Shown piece after piece: positions 1-11,167 of a DNA stretch of 64,000 nucleotides. Origin of the DNA: Thozetella sp. PMI_491 (taxonomy: Eukaryota; Ascomycota; Sordariomycetes; Chaetosphaeriales; Chaetosphaeriaceae); contig MU270021.1 in assembly GCA_021432635.1 (NCBI GenBank), forward strand, positions 690,594-754,593, given 5' to 3'. The notes beneath the pieces were generated by a model, which was given only the letters and a program-made list of their open reading frames with translations, ran no database searches and was not told the DNA's origin. Each line of letters starts with the position of its first letter. The stretch's first letter is position 1. A program made the translations under genes and the position numbers.

Positions 1-2533
1 CCAGCTCTTTCTGGCGGAGCTTCTCCGCGCGCTCGATAGCCTCGAGGCGGTCCTCGTGGTTCGGCTGCAGTGCGCGGACCTCGCCAAGCACGCCCTCCTT
101 CGCCATCGAGGGATCGACGCCCGAGTTGCCGAGACTGTTGAGGCCGCGGCTGAACTGCCTGCCCACGATCGCCGCCCCACCCGTGCCGGTGTCCTTCATT
201 TGCTCCTTGGTGGCCTGTTCCACCAGGGCGAACGTCTCCGACGCCTTCTCCAGGTCGTCCTGCAGGTCAATAAGCAGGTCTTCCATGACACGCAGCTCGT
301 CGCGGCCCTGGCAGACATCCTCGAGCTCCTTCTCCCAGATCTTGGTCCAGATGGGCTTCTCCGACTTCATGTAGTCCTCCATCCTCTTGAGCTCCTTGGT
401 AAGCATCGTGATGTCCTTAGCCACACTCTCGAGCTGGCGTGGGAGCGGTCGCACGCCGCGGTGGACAACGTCCTTGCGCAGATCCTCGACCAGGTCCTGC
501 AGGTCGTCAACCTTAGTGACAAGCCGGTCGCTATCAGTGTTTAGTTGCTTGCGGCCGCCGACGACGTATGCATGGCCACTGTCGCCCTCAACGTCGGGAA
601 CCTTGAGCTTGGCGGCGGACAGCTTCACGTTGTTCGCCTTGTTGCGCAAGGCCGACATGGAGCCTTGAATATCGGACTGGAAGTTCGAGTATGTCTGACG
701 CAGAACGGCGAGATCGCGGCGGAGGCTCTGGATCTCGGAGGCCTGGCTGGGGTTTAGTTTGCGGGACATGGATCCCATCGACTTGGGCGAGTCGGCGGGC
801 GGCGTCATGATGGTCGGCGGGGCGGCGGCAAGCCGAGCAACATCCTTGGCGGTCTCCTGCTGCCGGTCCGAAACGCGCTGGAGCGCCGCGCCTTGCTCGT
901 CTACGTTGTGCTTGACTGATTGCACCATCTCCTTCAGAGACCCCAAGCCCTCGTCGATGTGCCTCTTGACTTCATCAAGCGCCTCCACGTTCAGCACAAG
1001 CACGGTGCGGTCCTTAACATCGCCCAAGTCCTCCAGCTCGTGCCGGACTCCAGAAACAGGATCCTGGATGTAGATCTCGGGCAAGTCGACGCCGTTCTGC
1101 TGTGTGTTCCACGAAAACTTCTCGATAAATGCCAGCTGCAAGCGTCCAATCGACAGCTCGCTCTCCCCCTCGGGCAGCACAAACTTCTTGACCTTGGACT
1201 TGTACTGCAGGAAAAGGGTCAACTCCTTCGTGGGCAGCGGTGGCGAGTTTTCAAGCATGAAGGAGCTCGGCTGCTTCTCGGGGGTCGTCTGCACACGCAT
1301 GGCTGGCCGTGCGCTCTTCTTCTCGGGCGTAGCTTCGGGCTCGTCCTCCTCCACGCCCATGATGGGGAGCATGTCCATCGGCGGACCCTTGAGCGTCGCG
1401 CTCGGCTTGGGGTACTTGTCCTCTGGAGTCTGGGCCAAGGGGCTCTCACTACCCGCAGCGGGGTCTTGCGTAGAACTCTCCGGCTCTTCGGAAACCCGGC
1501 TAGGGACCCGGACCGGGGACGAGTCCGCAGCGCCGGTGCGAGACGTACTCGATTGATTTCGGTTATGGCGGCCGTCCCGGGCCTGCATCGCCCGCATCGA
1601 CTCCCGGATCTCGCCACGGCCGCGGTTGGGTATTGGTGTCGTCTGCGGAGGAAGCATGGGCACGCCCCCGGCTCCTCCCAGATGCTTTTGGATCTGATAT
1701 GCGGAGTATCGCCGGGATGCCCTCCTCTCCAGGTCGCCACCTCGCTGCAGCGCTGCTAGGGCGCTCTGCTGAGACTGTTTCGGAGGGGGCGGCGGGGGAG
1801 GGAAGTTGTCGAGGCTGCTAAGGTCGCTCGCCGATGGCCCGCCGGGTATCGTGGCTTCATCGCCGGGGTATGGAGGCAATACAGGTATGTTCTGCATGGT
1901 GTTGCTCGACAGGCTAGACTGTTCAGAGTTGAGAGAGCCTCGTGACTGGTCCCGTTGAGACTGTATGCGTCTGGTCGGGGAGCCAGTCCCTTTCCCGTCA
2001 CCAAGGTCTGGCCGATAGCCGTTCGAGTCGATACCTTCGTCGAGCAAAGTCGTCAGGCCGGAGTTCATGCTGCCCATCGTACTCGTGCTCGTCGTCCTCG
2101 CCGGGCCGCTTGCATCGCCGGAGGACCCATCCGCACCTCTCGATTGCTTCTGTCGAAGCCTCTGTTGTTTCCTCTTCAGACCATGCAAGAGATTTATGAT
2201 GATATCGCGAATCTTTGGTAGGTATTTCTCCAGGCTCTCCACGCTCGCTTCCTGGCTCAGGGTAGCCTCGAGGATGTTTCGCAACAGCTCCGGTACGTTT
2301 CCGAGATCTGACGTGTCGACGTTGATGGCGGTGAAGGCGCGGCACGCCATGTTGAACTCGTAACCGAGTCGGACGTAGACATCGGAGACTTGGCTGTCGG
2401 TAGCTTGGCCCCGCGACCATTGCGTCAAGGTCTCGAGGAGCTGCTTGGTAGCGACGAGGAGGTGTGTTACGCTCTTCTCGATCTGCGATAACGGCACAGT
2501 CGAGCCGCCCGACGACTTTTTGGTGGTCACCAT
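1..2533 (-). CDS. bud6: Bud6/Aip3-family actin-interacting polarity protein (partial, C-terminus off the window)
   Basis: One uninterrupted frame runs from the ATG at 2533 to the left edge, giving about 844 codons with no intron. In yeast, Bud6/Aip3 binds actin and the formin Bni1 and promotes actin-cable nucleation at growth sites; a polarisome-like role at hyphal tips is expected here. Residues about 10-115 form the N-terminal helical region seen in fungal Bud6 (IEKSVTHLLVATKQLLETL near residue 14). A Ser/Pro/Gln-rich linker with a short polyproline run follows. From about residue 445 the conserved C-terminal core begins (ELTLFLQYKSKVKKFVLPEG), then long heptad-rich coiled coil to the edge. 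The start is the first ATG and is followed directly by conserved sequence. Family assignment is by recognition; the missing C-terminus prevents a length check. Confidence 0.9.
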   Translation of the reverse strand, partial: MVTTKKSSGGSTVPLSQIEKSVTHLLVATKQLLETLTQWSRGQATDSQVSDVYVRLGYEFNMACRAFTAINVDTSDLGNVPELLRNILEATLSQEASVESLEKYLPKIRDIIINLLHGLKRKQQRLRQKQSRGADGSSGDASGPARTTSTSTMGSMNSGLTTLLDEGIDSNGYRPDLGDGKGTGSPTRRIQSQRDQSRGSLNSEQSSLSSNTMQNIPVLPPYPGDEATIPGGPSASDLSSLDNFPPPPPPPKQSQQSALAALQRGGDLERRASRRYSAYQIQKHLGGAGGVPMLPPQTTPIPNRGRGEIRESMRAMQARDGRHNRNQSSTSRTGAADSSPVRVPSRVSEEPESSTQDPAAGSESPLAQTPEDKYPKPSATLKGPPMDMLPIMGVEEDEPEATPEKKSARPAMRVQTTPEKQPSSFMLENSPPLPTKELTLFLQYKSKVKKFVLPEGESELSIGRLQLAFIEKFSWNTQQNGVDLPEIYIQDPVSGVRHELEDLGDVKDRTVLVLNVEALDEVKRHIDEGLGSLKEMVQSVKHNVDEQGAALQRVSDRQQETAKDVARLAAAPPTIMTPPADSPKSMGSMSRKLNPSQASEIQSLRRDLAVLRQTYSNFQSDIQGSMSALRNKANNVKLSAAKLKVPDVEGDSGHAYVVGGRKQLNTDSDRLVTKVDDLQDLVEDLRKDVVHRGVRPLPRQLESVAKDITMLTKELKRMEDYMKSEKPIWTKIWEKELEDVCQGRDELRVMEDLLIDLQDDLEKASETFALVEQATKEQMKDTGTGGAAIVGRQFSRGLNSLGNSGVDPSMAKEGVLGEVRALQPNHEDRLEAIERAEKLRQKEL

Positions 2534-4864
2534 GGTTAGCGTGGGCCGAGACAATAGGACGATTGATGTTGGTGTTGATGGAGACAAGAAGAAACAAGCA
2601 ACGGTGCTGCTGATGGCTGAGGTGAATGAATGCCGGGCGCAGCTACGGGGTGTGGGCAGTGAAACATCGAACGAAAAGGGGATAGCCTCGATGACTGTAC
2701 GACGATGGGCCGCAAGCGACGCGGTGCATGAAGATGGAGGTCGGATCGGGACGTGCATAAATGCAAAGGAAGATGTGGAAGAAGAGGGAGAATTTTGGGT
2801 CGGAGCTTCAGGTGATGCCCGAGCCCGCCGCCACGAATCACGGACCGTAGCGTACTTACATTCTGCTTCCTGCTCCCACCGCCGCCACCCATCCATCGCC
2901 CGCTGCCGCTCGACGCCGTCGAGGAGCGAGGCGCAACCGAGCTGGAATTCGTGCCCACTCCCACGACGGGCGACATGGAACGCGCTGGGACGTTGGACGG
3001 ACCCGGCTCCGCACCCGGAGAGCGTCGCTGCATCGACCTCGAGGGTCCTGGCGCCTGCATCATCGCGTATGGCGCCGCGCACCTCTACCTCGGCGTGCGG
3101 TGTGTGGTATGCTGTCTGCACGTGCGAGTGTGGTACCGATTCCGTCTCCCCCGTCCTGTGTGTGTCCTCCGCCTTTCGACTCTCTCGTAGGCCTGGCGCC
3201 CCGAGCCGTCCTGTCTCGCCCGCCGGAAGTCGGATCTCGCGTGAGCCTCAGGAGGCTGTAAGGTCACGAAAAAATCTGACCCCGGTCGGGAGCGTATGGC
3301 CCGATTCTGATGCAAAAAGGCTCCAGGGCGGCCGGATGAAAAGGCAGGATTGAACCGTGTCGCTCAAAACGGCGGAGCGGGTCGTCGCGGTGCTGGCTGA
3401 AAGCGTCGGTACGGCGATCGTCTGGTATGAAGCAGGAGGAGTTGGCCTAAAGTCGTTGCGCAGAGCACTTCATCATGGGGCCTCGAAGGAGCGGAGTTCC
3501 ATGTGCCATGTGCTGCTCGACGGCCAGTCGCGGTGCTGCTTGGCCCTTTGGGCTTCCGAGCGGTCCCCGTCGCGCCTAACTCGATTGGGGTGAGGGTGAG
3601 GATGCAAGGACAGGGGGCCGCCACTGCATCAGGCGTGGGTCGGGGTCGGGGGTTCAGGGTCGGGGGTTTGGGGGGTTTGGGGAGGGGAAGCTACAACCCA
3701 GCCGCTGAGATAATGGAAAGAGACAACGAAGCAAAGCCTGGTGGTGGTGGTCTTGGTGGTGTCACCAGTGTCTAGCTAGCATCGCATGCCATCATCATCG
3801 TACAGTGTCCCCACTGTACAAGCCGCATATCAGGGACTTTCAGTTCCTCGATCAACCAACAATGGCGTGGCCCTTGCGTCATCGCACAGGGAACCGTCGA
3901 GACGGCTGGGCATTTTGCACCGGCTACACAAGTCGAACACCCCCCCCCCCCCCCAAACTGACGTTCCCAAAGCAAGCTGATCCCAGGATCGTCTTTTTCG
4001 CCTTCCCCCACAAAACCGCATTACTACTACGAGTGGCGACCCATGGCCCGAAGGTATCCGCGCAGAGCTCCTACCATGCTCCACGACGATGGTGAATCGC
4101 GGCTTAGAGAGCTTGTCATCGCTCATTCTTGCGCGGTTTCAAAGCCTGGGTTTCAGCAAGAGGGGTGCCCGTCTGGCCAGACTGTATGGGGAACAGCAGA
4201 CAATCTTTCTGTGTCGTCCCATGCCTGTGTCGGCTACCCTGTCAAGGCTACCTGCTCACTTTTGCATGTCTCAATGTCTTGCTGTCTGCCCCAGCTTACC
4301 TAGGTAGGTCGGTCGGGCCTTGCATCTGTCATATCGAGTAGCCAGCCAAGTTGCGAGGCGAACGCCGTAGTGTGAAGGGTCCACGTTAAGTAGAGGTCAT
4401 AAAGAAAGGGCAATATGCCCAAAGCTGGCAATAGACGCTCGACTAGGACTGTAGAATACCGCCTAGGACAATGCCCGGGCGGAGAAGACAAGAGTCCGGT
4501 GGGCGACCGGGCACTGTCCTCCGTACTCGGTAAGCAATCACGAATAGTTTCTTATCAAGAAGTCTTGGCTCGTAGCATCACGGACCTAAATGCACTGCTC
4601 GACCGCATCTATCTCTCCTACCCCACGTCCTCTACTCCGAAAACAGCAGGTAGCAACCGCACTGCTGTCACCCATCCAGCAACTAGGCAGATGCCCTAGA
4701 TCGCCTCGATGCACATGCCGGCGCCAACTCGGTAAGTTGCAGCGGCCGGAGAGCAGATGCCGCGCCCAAGAGGTTTAAGTAGAAGGCGTCCGGAGTCCGT
4801 TGAGTCCAGATGGCCCAGCCAGCTACCCTACTGCACCTAAGATAGCCCAGGCACGTCGCGCACC
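2534..4864. other. Intergenic region, divergent promoters of bud6 and the metalloprotease gene
   Basis: No convincing coding sequence. On the minus strand a perfect fungal donor (GTAAGT starting at 2859) lies upstream of the bud6 ATG, and CAG acceptors occur near 2620, so a 5' UTR intron in bud6 is plausible. A 15-base C run sits at 3940-3954, and G-rich tracts occur around 3640-3685. Open frames of 60-100 codons overlap one another on both strands and look like chance. Confidence 0.5.
3940..3954. repeat. Poly-C tract (15 C)
   Basis: Homopolymer of fifteen C residues in the intergenic region. It is a likely sequencing or replication slippage site. Confidence 0.9.
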
Positions 4865-6981
4865 ATGTCACCTCATATCGCCGCCGCCTTCATGGCTCTC
4901 GCAGCCGGCGCGGGCGTGGCTGGCGCCGTACCATGCACCATGCGCGACCCCTTCAAGGTCCTCGACCCGCAGAACTGGGTGAACCCGGACGACATGACCT
5001 GGGCCGAATTCGTGCATCCTCCGGGAACCAATTGGTCGGATCCCACGCAGAAGGGCTGGTCGCGTAACTTCAATATAGCTCTTGTTACAGTGGACTACGA
5101 TGACCAGCCCTTCGTCATTACGCAGCCCCCGGGGGCGACCATCTTCGGGAATCCTCAGAAGAACGCCCCTTCGGTCAGCCGGGACCAGGTGCCTTCGTTC
5201 TACCGGGACCTCCTGAACCACCCTGGCGAGCTGAACAACGGGCATACGCTGCACGAGTACTGGATGGGCGACTCGTTTGGCAAGTTTGGCGTGGACCTCA
5301 CGGCCTTCGGGCCGTACCGACTGCCAGCCAAGTCCTTCCAGTACGGTATTGATAACCTAGGCTTCAACCCCGGGGCCTGCCCCGACGGTTATTCTTGCCA
5401 GCTCAACATCCGCACCGATGCGCTCGGCGCCTGGAGGAACGAGGTCGGAAACACCACGGCCTCTTCATATGAGCTGGTGTTCATCTTGTCCGCCGGCCAG
5501 GACGAGTCATCAACATGGCAGGAGTTTGGCGAGATGAAGTTTGACGGCAAGGAGGCCGTCAACGATGCGTTCGGTCCTCCCCCGGGCCTCTCCGGCAACA
5601 AGACGCTCCCCAACTACGCGAAGACGCGCTATGTAGACTGGACTTCGTGGGCGTCGGCGGCGAGCTTGTGGCCCAACGCCGGTGGCGGCTCCTCTACCCA
5701 GGGCGAGAGCTCTGGCATGGGGACGTTTGCACACGAGCTCAGCCATCTCCTTGGAATTGGAGATAATTATAACAACCCATACGGCGTGCCTCTGCGGCGG
5801 GCATATACCGGACCGTTCTCGATGCTCGATCGCGGCAGCTTCAACGGGCCGGGCGGGCCTCACAAGCGCTGGATGATCCCAGCCACCGAGGGCGGAACGA
5901 TGGGCTCGCTGCACACGATGCGGGATAAGTTTCAGATCGGCCTCATTGGTAACGATAGCATGCTGCAACTGTCACGCACTGCGCTGCCTACTACGGGACT
6001 TGTCGTGGCGACCCTCACAGCGCGCTCCGTCGACTCTATAGGCACGGGCTTGATGGGAATTCGGGTAGTGATGGGCCAAGACCTGGCACCTGCCTGCAAC
6101 ATCAGCACTGATGTGCTCTGCGATGGACGGGGATACAATAACTACGATATGGAAGTAATTGACCGTATGGGCGCTGATTCTTTCACGCCCGACCACGGCG
6201 TTATGATTAGCAAGACGAAGGATATCGACAACCGTAAGTCAATGGGCGAGCGATATGATCAATGAACGCCCCGAGTTGCCATTTCATTGCTAACGAGGGA
6301 ACTCTAGAACCCTTCCAGTGGGTGATTGATGCCAACCCACAGGATATTGACCTCGTCGACTTCATCCGGCCCAACGGATCCATTGCGAAGATCACAATGG
6401 GCGACTATCGCCAGCTGGCCGATGCCTTGTTCCACGCGGGCACACGCTCCGGCAGCCAGTTCGAGTTCGCCGACACGGATAACCGCTTGCATTTCTACGT
6501 AGTAGATATCAAGCGCGATTCGACCGGCGTCCTGACGTACGTGGTTGGCGTGCGCTCGCTCGACGGCACCGGTGGCGCCAGCACTCATGGTGTAGAGCTC
6601 AGCGAGGGCACTCCGGATGCAGGGCAGCCGACTGGGAAGGGAGCGGCGTGTTGGTTCCAGCTGAGCAACACAGGAGCCTACGTCGACTCCGGGGCTACCC
6701 ACCCAGACGATGCCACGGCGTATCTCCAGTCGGACGTGTACCGCTTGTCCGCGGCGGTCGATGGGAAAGGATGGACCGTCGGGCTACAGAATGCCCTGGC
6801 CGCTGTCCCATTTGGAGCTGCAAAGGCAGTGTTTGTAGCCGTCGCGGCGGAGGCGGATGCCGCGGCGAACGCGACGGTGACGCTCACGGCAACGTCCGAG
6901 TCTAATGGATCCGTCTCTCGCTCAGCGGAGTGCAAGTTGCTACAGTCTGCTGCGTCCGATGGCCGTGCTGAGCTAAAGTAG
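4865..6981 (+). CDS. Secreted M6-like zinc metalloprotease
   Basis: Two exons, 4865-6233 and 6308-6981, give 680 residues. The 74-bp intron has donor GTAAGT, branch GCTAAC and acceptor CTAG, and the joined frame reads NQPFQWVIDANP across the junction. The first ~21 residues are a signal peptide (hydrophobic, ending AGVAGA). The zinc site HELSHLLGIGD at residues 290-300 fits HExxHxxGxxD, the arrangement of the M6 (immune inhibitor A-like) group, in which Asp is the third ligand. Following residues NYNNPYG and SMLDRGSFNGPGG also resemble that group. The part after the catalytic domain is probably beta-rich and ends with a conserved-looking Cys. Expected role: extracellular protein degradation or modification of host or bacterial proteins. 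M6 enzymes are best known in bacteria; the fungal branch is poorly characterised. The ATG context and signal peptide support this start. Confidence 0.88.
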
Positions 6982-8440
6982 GCGAGAAATAGAACACGAA
7001 CAAACGGTTCGTTCGTATGCGTCTCTAGCCTCTGTCCGGCTCCATAGGCTCGGCCAGGCCCGTGGGGCCGCGAGTTGTCCAACCCCCTCACGACATTCAG
7101 ACCAAGAGTAGACTGCACCAGCACAATATGCACAGCGCGGGACTAGCACCCAAGGCAGTTCGTACTTCACCACCTGGCCGGAAACTAGCTCGCCAGCAAC
7201 CCGCGAAGGGCGGCTGAAGCAGCTCAAGTCCGAACCAAGACCTCGAGGCGTTGACCAACAATGGCATTGAGTTGCGTTCTGACCTCATGGTACTAGGAAG
7301 ATGCCGCTCGCTTGGCATGGTTAGCGGAATAGCCTCTGGCTTGTGCTCCAGCATGTGCCCACCAGTGGCAAACCATTGGCTCCCTCGTCCCCGGCTGTCA
7401 ATTGACCGTCGGTCATGATGCTGCCGTCACCTCATCTCCACGGCGAGGTGTGCAGTGCACGAACCGCCGCGGATTGGCAGGCGCGCAGCAATGTCAACAC
7501 GCACGCCATTCTCGGCAGATCCCAATCCATGCTCGGCATGATGGCGGGATGTTTTTATGTCGCACGGCGGCCTGGCTTCTGGCAGTCTCGACTCGCATTG
7601 GATATTCCATCTCCTAACAGAGTGGCTTGGCCGCGTGCTCTCGCATCATCTACCAGCTCTCCACGCTCCGTGATGGCTCGTCGTGTGGCGGCTGACCTCG
7701 GTCGCCGTCCCAACCGCCTTGCTTTCAGCACCTTCCGCCACAGCTCCGCTGCCGAGCACGTTCTCCAGGCTCTCCTGCCTAGTGTGCCCTGGTCGAACGC
7801 CATGGCCCAGATCGTCGGGGTTGCCTAGGGTGCTAGCTGCGTTCGCGTTACCTAAGCGGCTGTGGTGTCACTGGCCTAGCCTGTCCGGACTGGGTGGCCA
7901 AAAGCAAGCCCTAGCGACGCCCTGTCCGGGAACGTGCCCAATGGTGGCCGCGACAGCCGCACGAGGGCGGCCCGTAATAAGTCCAGGCCGCCGAGGGAGC
8001 CAACCTAGGACGCTGTGTTGCCTTTACGAGACCGACATGGTGATTGTGGATCGCGGCTGCAGCTGTGCAGGAACCGAATTTAGCTAAGCCTGCGCGGGCG
8101 GCATAGTTGCAGATATTCTGGGTGGTCGGCGGCCGCCGCGGAGGCGTCGTCGATGGCGAATGATGAACGCCAGGACTGCTTGCGTGCTTCGCATCACCGG
8201 GAGGTTGGGCGGTGCTGCGTGTCGCCAGCAACACGGTCATAAAAGCTGCTGCTGCCCTTCAGGTGGAAATGGAAGACTCTTGTTCTTTCATCCTGTCGTT
8301 TAAGTCTATCCAACCCAGCAAGATTCACTCGCTTGCACATAGAGGCATCCACGCGCATTTATAGAGCTTCAGCACTTGGCCTGTCGTCCTCCATATCAGC
8401 AAACAACAAATCCATAGACACTCGTCGGTCTCTCGTTACC
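6982..8440. other. Intergenic region with no supported gene
   Basis: Overlapping short frames on both strands share no domain signal, and none pairs a good ATG context with splice sites. The final 100 bases before 8441 are C/T- and A-rich, like a fungal 5' leader. Confidence 0.5.
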
Positions 8441-8782
8441 ATGCAGTTCAAAACTCTTGTCGTCTCTGTCCTCGCCGGCCTCGCTGCCGCCCAGTCCGGA
8501 TCTTCTACGTCCCGGGCCACCAGCAGCGCTGCTGTCGCCACCTCGAGCGCTGCTGCCTCGACCAGTCGGGCTGCCAACTCGTCGTCCGTCGCCAGCGTCA
8601 CCTCGCGGGCCAGCTCGGCCTCTAGCGCCGCTGCCGCCACCACTCTCACCTCGGCCACCGGCAACCGCACTACCACCGCCGCGACGGCCTCGTCAACTGG
8701 CCCCGTCAAGGCCGGTAGCAACGGCCGCGCCGAGCTAGGTTTTGCTGCCGTTGCCCTTGCCGCGGTCGCCTATCTCCTCTAA
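8441..8782 (+). CDS. Small Ser/Ala/Thr-rich GPI-anchor-type cell-wall protein
   Basis: A single exon encodes 113 residues. MQFKTLVVSVLAGLAAAQ is a textbook fungal signal peptide. The mature part is almost entirely Ser, Ala and Thr with scattered Arg, so heavy O-mannosylation is likely. The tail has a small-residue stretch (AGSNGRAELG) followed by a hydrophobic end (FAAVALAAVAYLL), the layout of a GPI attachment signal. The frame is open upstream to 8333, but only this ATG puts a signal peptide at the N-terminus. No catalytic domain is present. The C-terminal plan resembles that of the CFEM protein at 10178. The function is probably structural, in the wall or at the membrane surface. Confidence 0.75.
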   Translation: MQFKTLVVSVLAGLAAAQSGSSTSRATSSAAVATSSAAASTSRAANSSSVASVTSRASSASSAAAATTLTSATGNRTTTAATASSTGPVKAGSNGRAELGFAAVALAAVAYLL

Positions 8783-10177
8783 AGAACAGGCCGTCGGTGT
8801 GCCTACCTTACATGCATCCTACCTTGGACGAGTAAGCCCTGGGTCGAGTACCTGGCGAGCATTGATGCTCTCAGGTAGATTGTGCTTGTGTTTATGGGCC
8901 GGACAGTCGTCAGCAATGATGACGAGGGAAACGATGTCACAATAAAGGAGGGGGTCCTAGTATATGAGGGGACATAATGTAATTCCAATGTTATATATTA
9001 TAGGGCCAAACTGCTGGCCATTTAGTTCTACACGGGGTCGGTAATTAAATGTATCAAGAGGTTGCTAGAAAGCTTAAAGAAGATTCTTTTCTTTGGTCTT
9101 GCCCTTCTAGGCTCTGATAAAAACTGGGGTAGTGACAAGTGAGCGAGCTAATGATTCAAAGACGGTTCTAGAGCTGCCGAGATGAGGTACGAAGAGCTTC
9201 TCGAGCATTTCCGATACCAATAATTCGGGTTCTAGCACGCTACCAGATTTGGCGCGCTGATGAGCTAGGACCGCTATAGATTCTCGCACCCACATCCATT
9301 TCAAGAATTTAGCTTGTGGAGATCAACGCGATGTAGAAGGCGCTGACTTTGCCTCTTCCGGAGCAGCGTTCTTGTTGACTCAGGGATAACGCCAACCCAC
9401 GGATCTAAGCTCAGCTAGCACGGCCACATCCCGTTGATCAGCACATCTTAATATCATAGAAATAAATAAAAATTGTTGTATCAACGAGAGTGTTGTGCAA
9501 AACGACCGGGTTCTCTTGGTTCTTTCGGTTCACGCCAACCCCCCAACTTGGGCTCGGAGGACCACCCACGCTCGCCTAATGCCGCCTAAATTCTTCTTAG
9601 TCCCATTTTTGCCAAGACGGAGCTACCGAATGACAAGCGTGAAGTAAGTCTCGTGTAAAGAGTCTAGCCAGAGTCATAGCGACTAATGAATTCTTACTCG
9701 CCTCATGAGCTCATCGCACTAGTGACTCGGTTTCCCTTCCTGGACGGTGGCGCCGCTGGTCCAGGCTCACACCCTCCCCCGAAAACATCGTCGGTGTCCT
9801 ACCTGCAATAACGCACGTGAGGTATCTAGAATTTCCACCGTCATGCGTTGGCTAGCTTTCTTCAGCAAGAGGCACCATGCACCTGAGGGACCTATATAGA
9901 ATACTCGTGGTCTTGGGGGTCTGGCCGCTAGTTAAGCGTGCGACCTGGCCTACCTGCCATAGACCACTGCGCCCCAGCCTAGAACTCTATATAGCCTGAG
10001 TCAAGAAACATCCATTATGAATTGAAACCTAAAACAAAGGAGGAAAATATGGTATAGCAGCAGGGGCAGTCCCTACTTTGACCGTCTACACGGCTTTTCT
10101 CTGGCGCTCCTTTGTTGGAACATCTATTACTCCTCCTACACACCGTTCCTCTCAGTACAACTCTTCCATCGCAAGCC
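8783..10177. other. Intergenic, locally AT-rich region with a possible decayed coding fragment
   Basis: AT content rises around 8950-9480 compared with the flanks. A minus-strand open stretch at 9107-9304 encodes 65 residues with protein-like composition (LVSEMLEKLFVPHLGSSR), but an in-frame stop lies just upstream and no partner exon is evident. It may be a relic and I cannot assign it. TATATAG at about 9989 lies roughly 190 bp before the CFEM gene ATG. Confidence 0.4.
9987..9996 (+). promoter_or_regulatory. Possible TATA element of the CFEM gene
   Basis: The sequence CTCTATATAG lies about 185 bp upstream of the ATG at 10178. The distance suits a TATA box with a short 5' UTR. Assignment is by position only. 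Confidence 0.35.
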
Positions 10178-10916
10178 ATGCTCTTCAGGATAGCCATCCT
10201 CTCGCTTTCTCTCGGTCTCGTCACTGCAGATGGATTTACGGACAAGGCCCCATCGTGCGCCGGTATTTGTGTGGCAGCTGCGCTGAAGGAAGTCAAGTGC
10301 TCAGCTGGTGATTATGCCTGCTTCTGCAGAAAGGATGTGGCAAAGATTGTGACGGACGATGATGTGTGGCCCTGCTTACAGAAGAACTGCCCAGGTGTAT
10401 CTGGTGAGTCTCATATCCCACTGTGCGTAACATGGCCCGGCGGCTCACACGACTTGTCCAGGCGTGGAGACGTCTATCATGCAAGCCTGTGTGAACTACC
10501 TAGCTGCCACAGGCGCCGCTCCCACTGCGGCTCAAGGCGCTGTGGCCAACCCTACTACCGGCGCCGCAGCCAGCGCTGGCAGCAGCGCCGCTACCAGTGC
10601 CGCTACCAGTGCCGCTACCACCGCAGCTGTTACCGCTGCTATTACTACTGCTATCGCCACTGCTATCACCTCCGCGATCGCCACTAGTTCTACAGCGTGT
10701 AAGTATTGCCCCGGGGTTTCTTAGAAAGTATATGAGTTAAAGTTTACTGTATTCGTAGCAGCGTCCGCTTCGGCCTCAACTCCAACTACAAAGGTTTCGT
10801 CTGCCAGTAGTGGCACTACTGTGGCCTCAACATCAACTAAGACAAATGCTGCGGCCAATTTTAAACCTCGCATCGGCGCGGCTGGATTTGCGATGGCTGC
10901 ATACGCTTTACTCTGA
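10178..10916 (+). CDS. CFEM-domain GPI-anchored surface protein
   Basis: Three exons, 10178-10403, 10462-10698 and 10759-10916, encode 206 residues. Donors are GTGAGT and GTAAGT; acceptors are CCAG and GTAG. Residues 1-17 are a signal peptide. Residues 27-85 hold eight cysteines in CFEM spacing (27, 31, 41, 48, 50, 66, 71, 85). Asp45, in GDYACFC, sits where Csa2/Rbt5-type proteins ligate haem iron. The first intron falls between Cys71 and Cys85. A long Ala/Ser/Thr stalk follows (pattern AATSAATSAATTAAV), then a C-terminal hydrophobic segment (IGAAGFAMAAYALL) for GPI attachment. Possible roles are haem or iron capture, adhesion or wall stability; the haem role is inferred from the retained Asp. 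The start is the first ATG and opens the signal peptide. Confidence 0.9.
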
Positions 10917-11167
10917 AAAGATGAGTTCTTGAAAGAGAAGGGATCAAAGGTGAACGAACAGCTTCAGAGGAACCAAAGCAAATTCATGGGAAAGAAAACG
11001 GCCTGGGTTTGTCGAACAACAGAGAACTGATACGATACCTGATCACTCTAATGCATACATAGCGAGCAAGTGCTTTTTTGGAATACATGATATCACCCAT
11101 GAAATAGCTTTTGTGTGTCAAACTGTCTGCCCGCCATAGTAATTATTGGTACTATCAGGAAGTAAAC

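Noticed and set aside
9900-9985. tRNA-like sequence on the minus strand with an A-box-like GGCGCAGTGG
   Set aside because: No B box (GGTTCRANNCC) and no cloverleaf stems could be formed. At most it is a weak tRNA-derived remnant.
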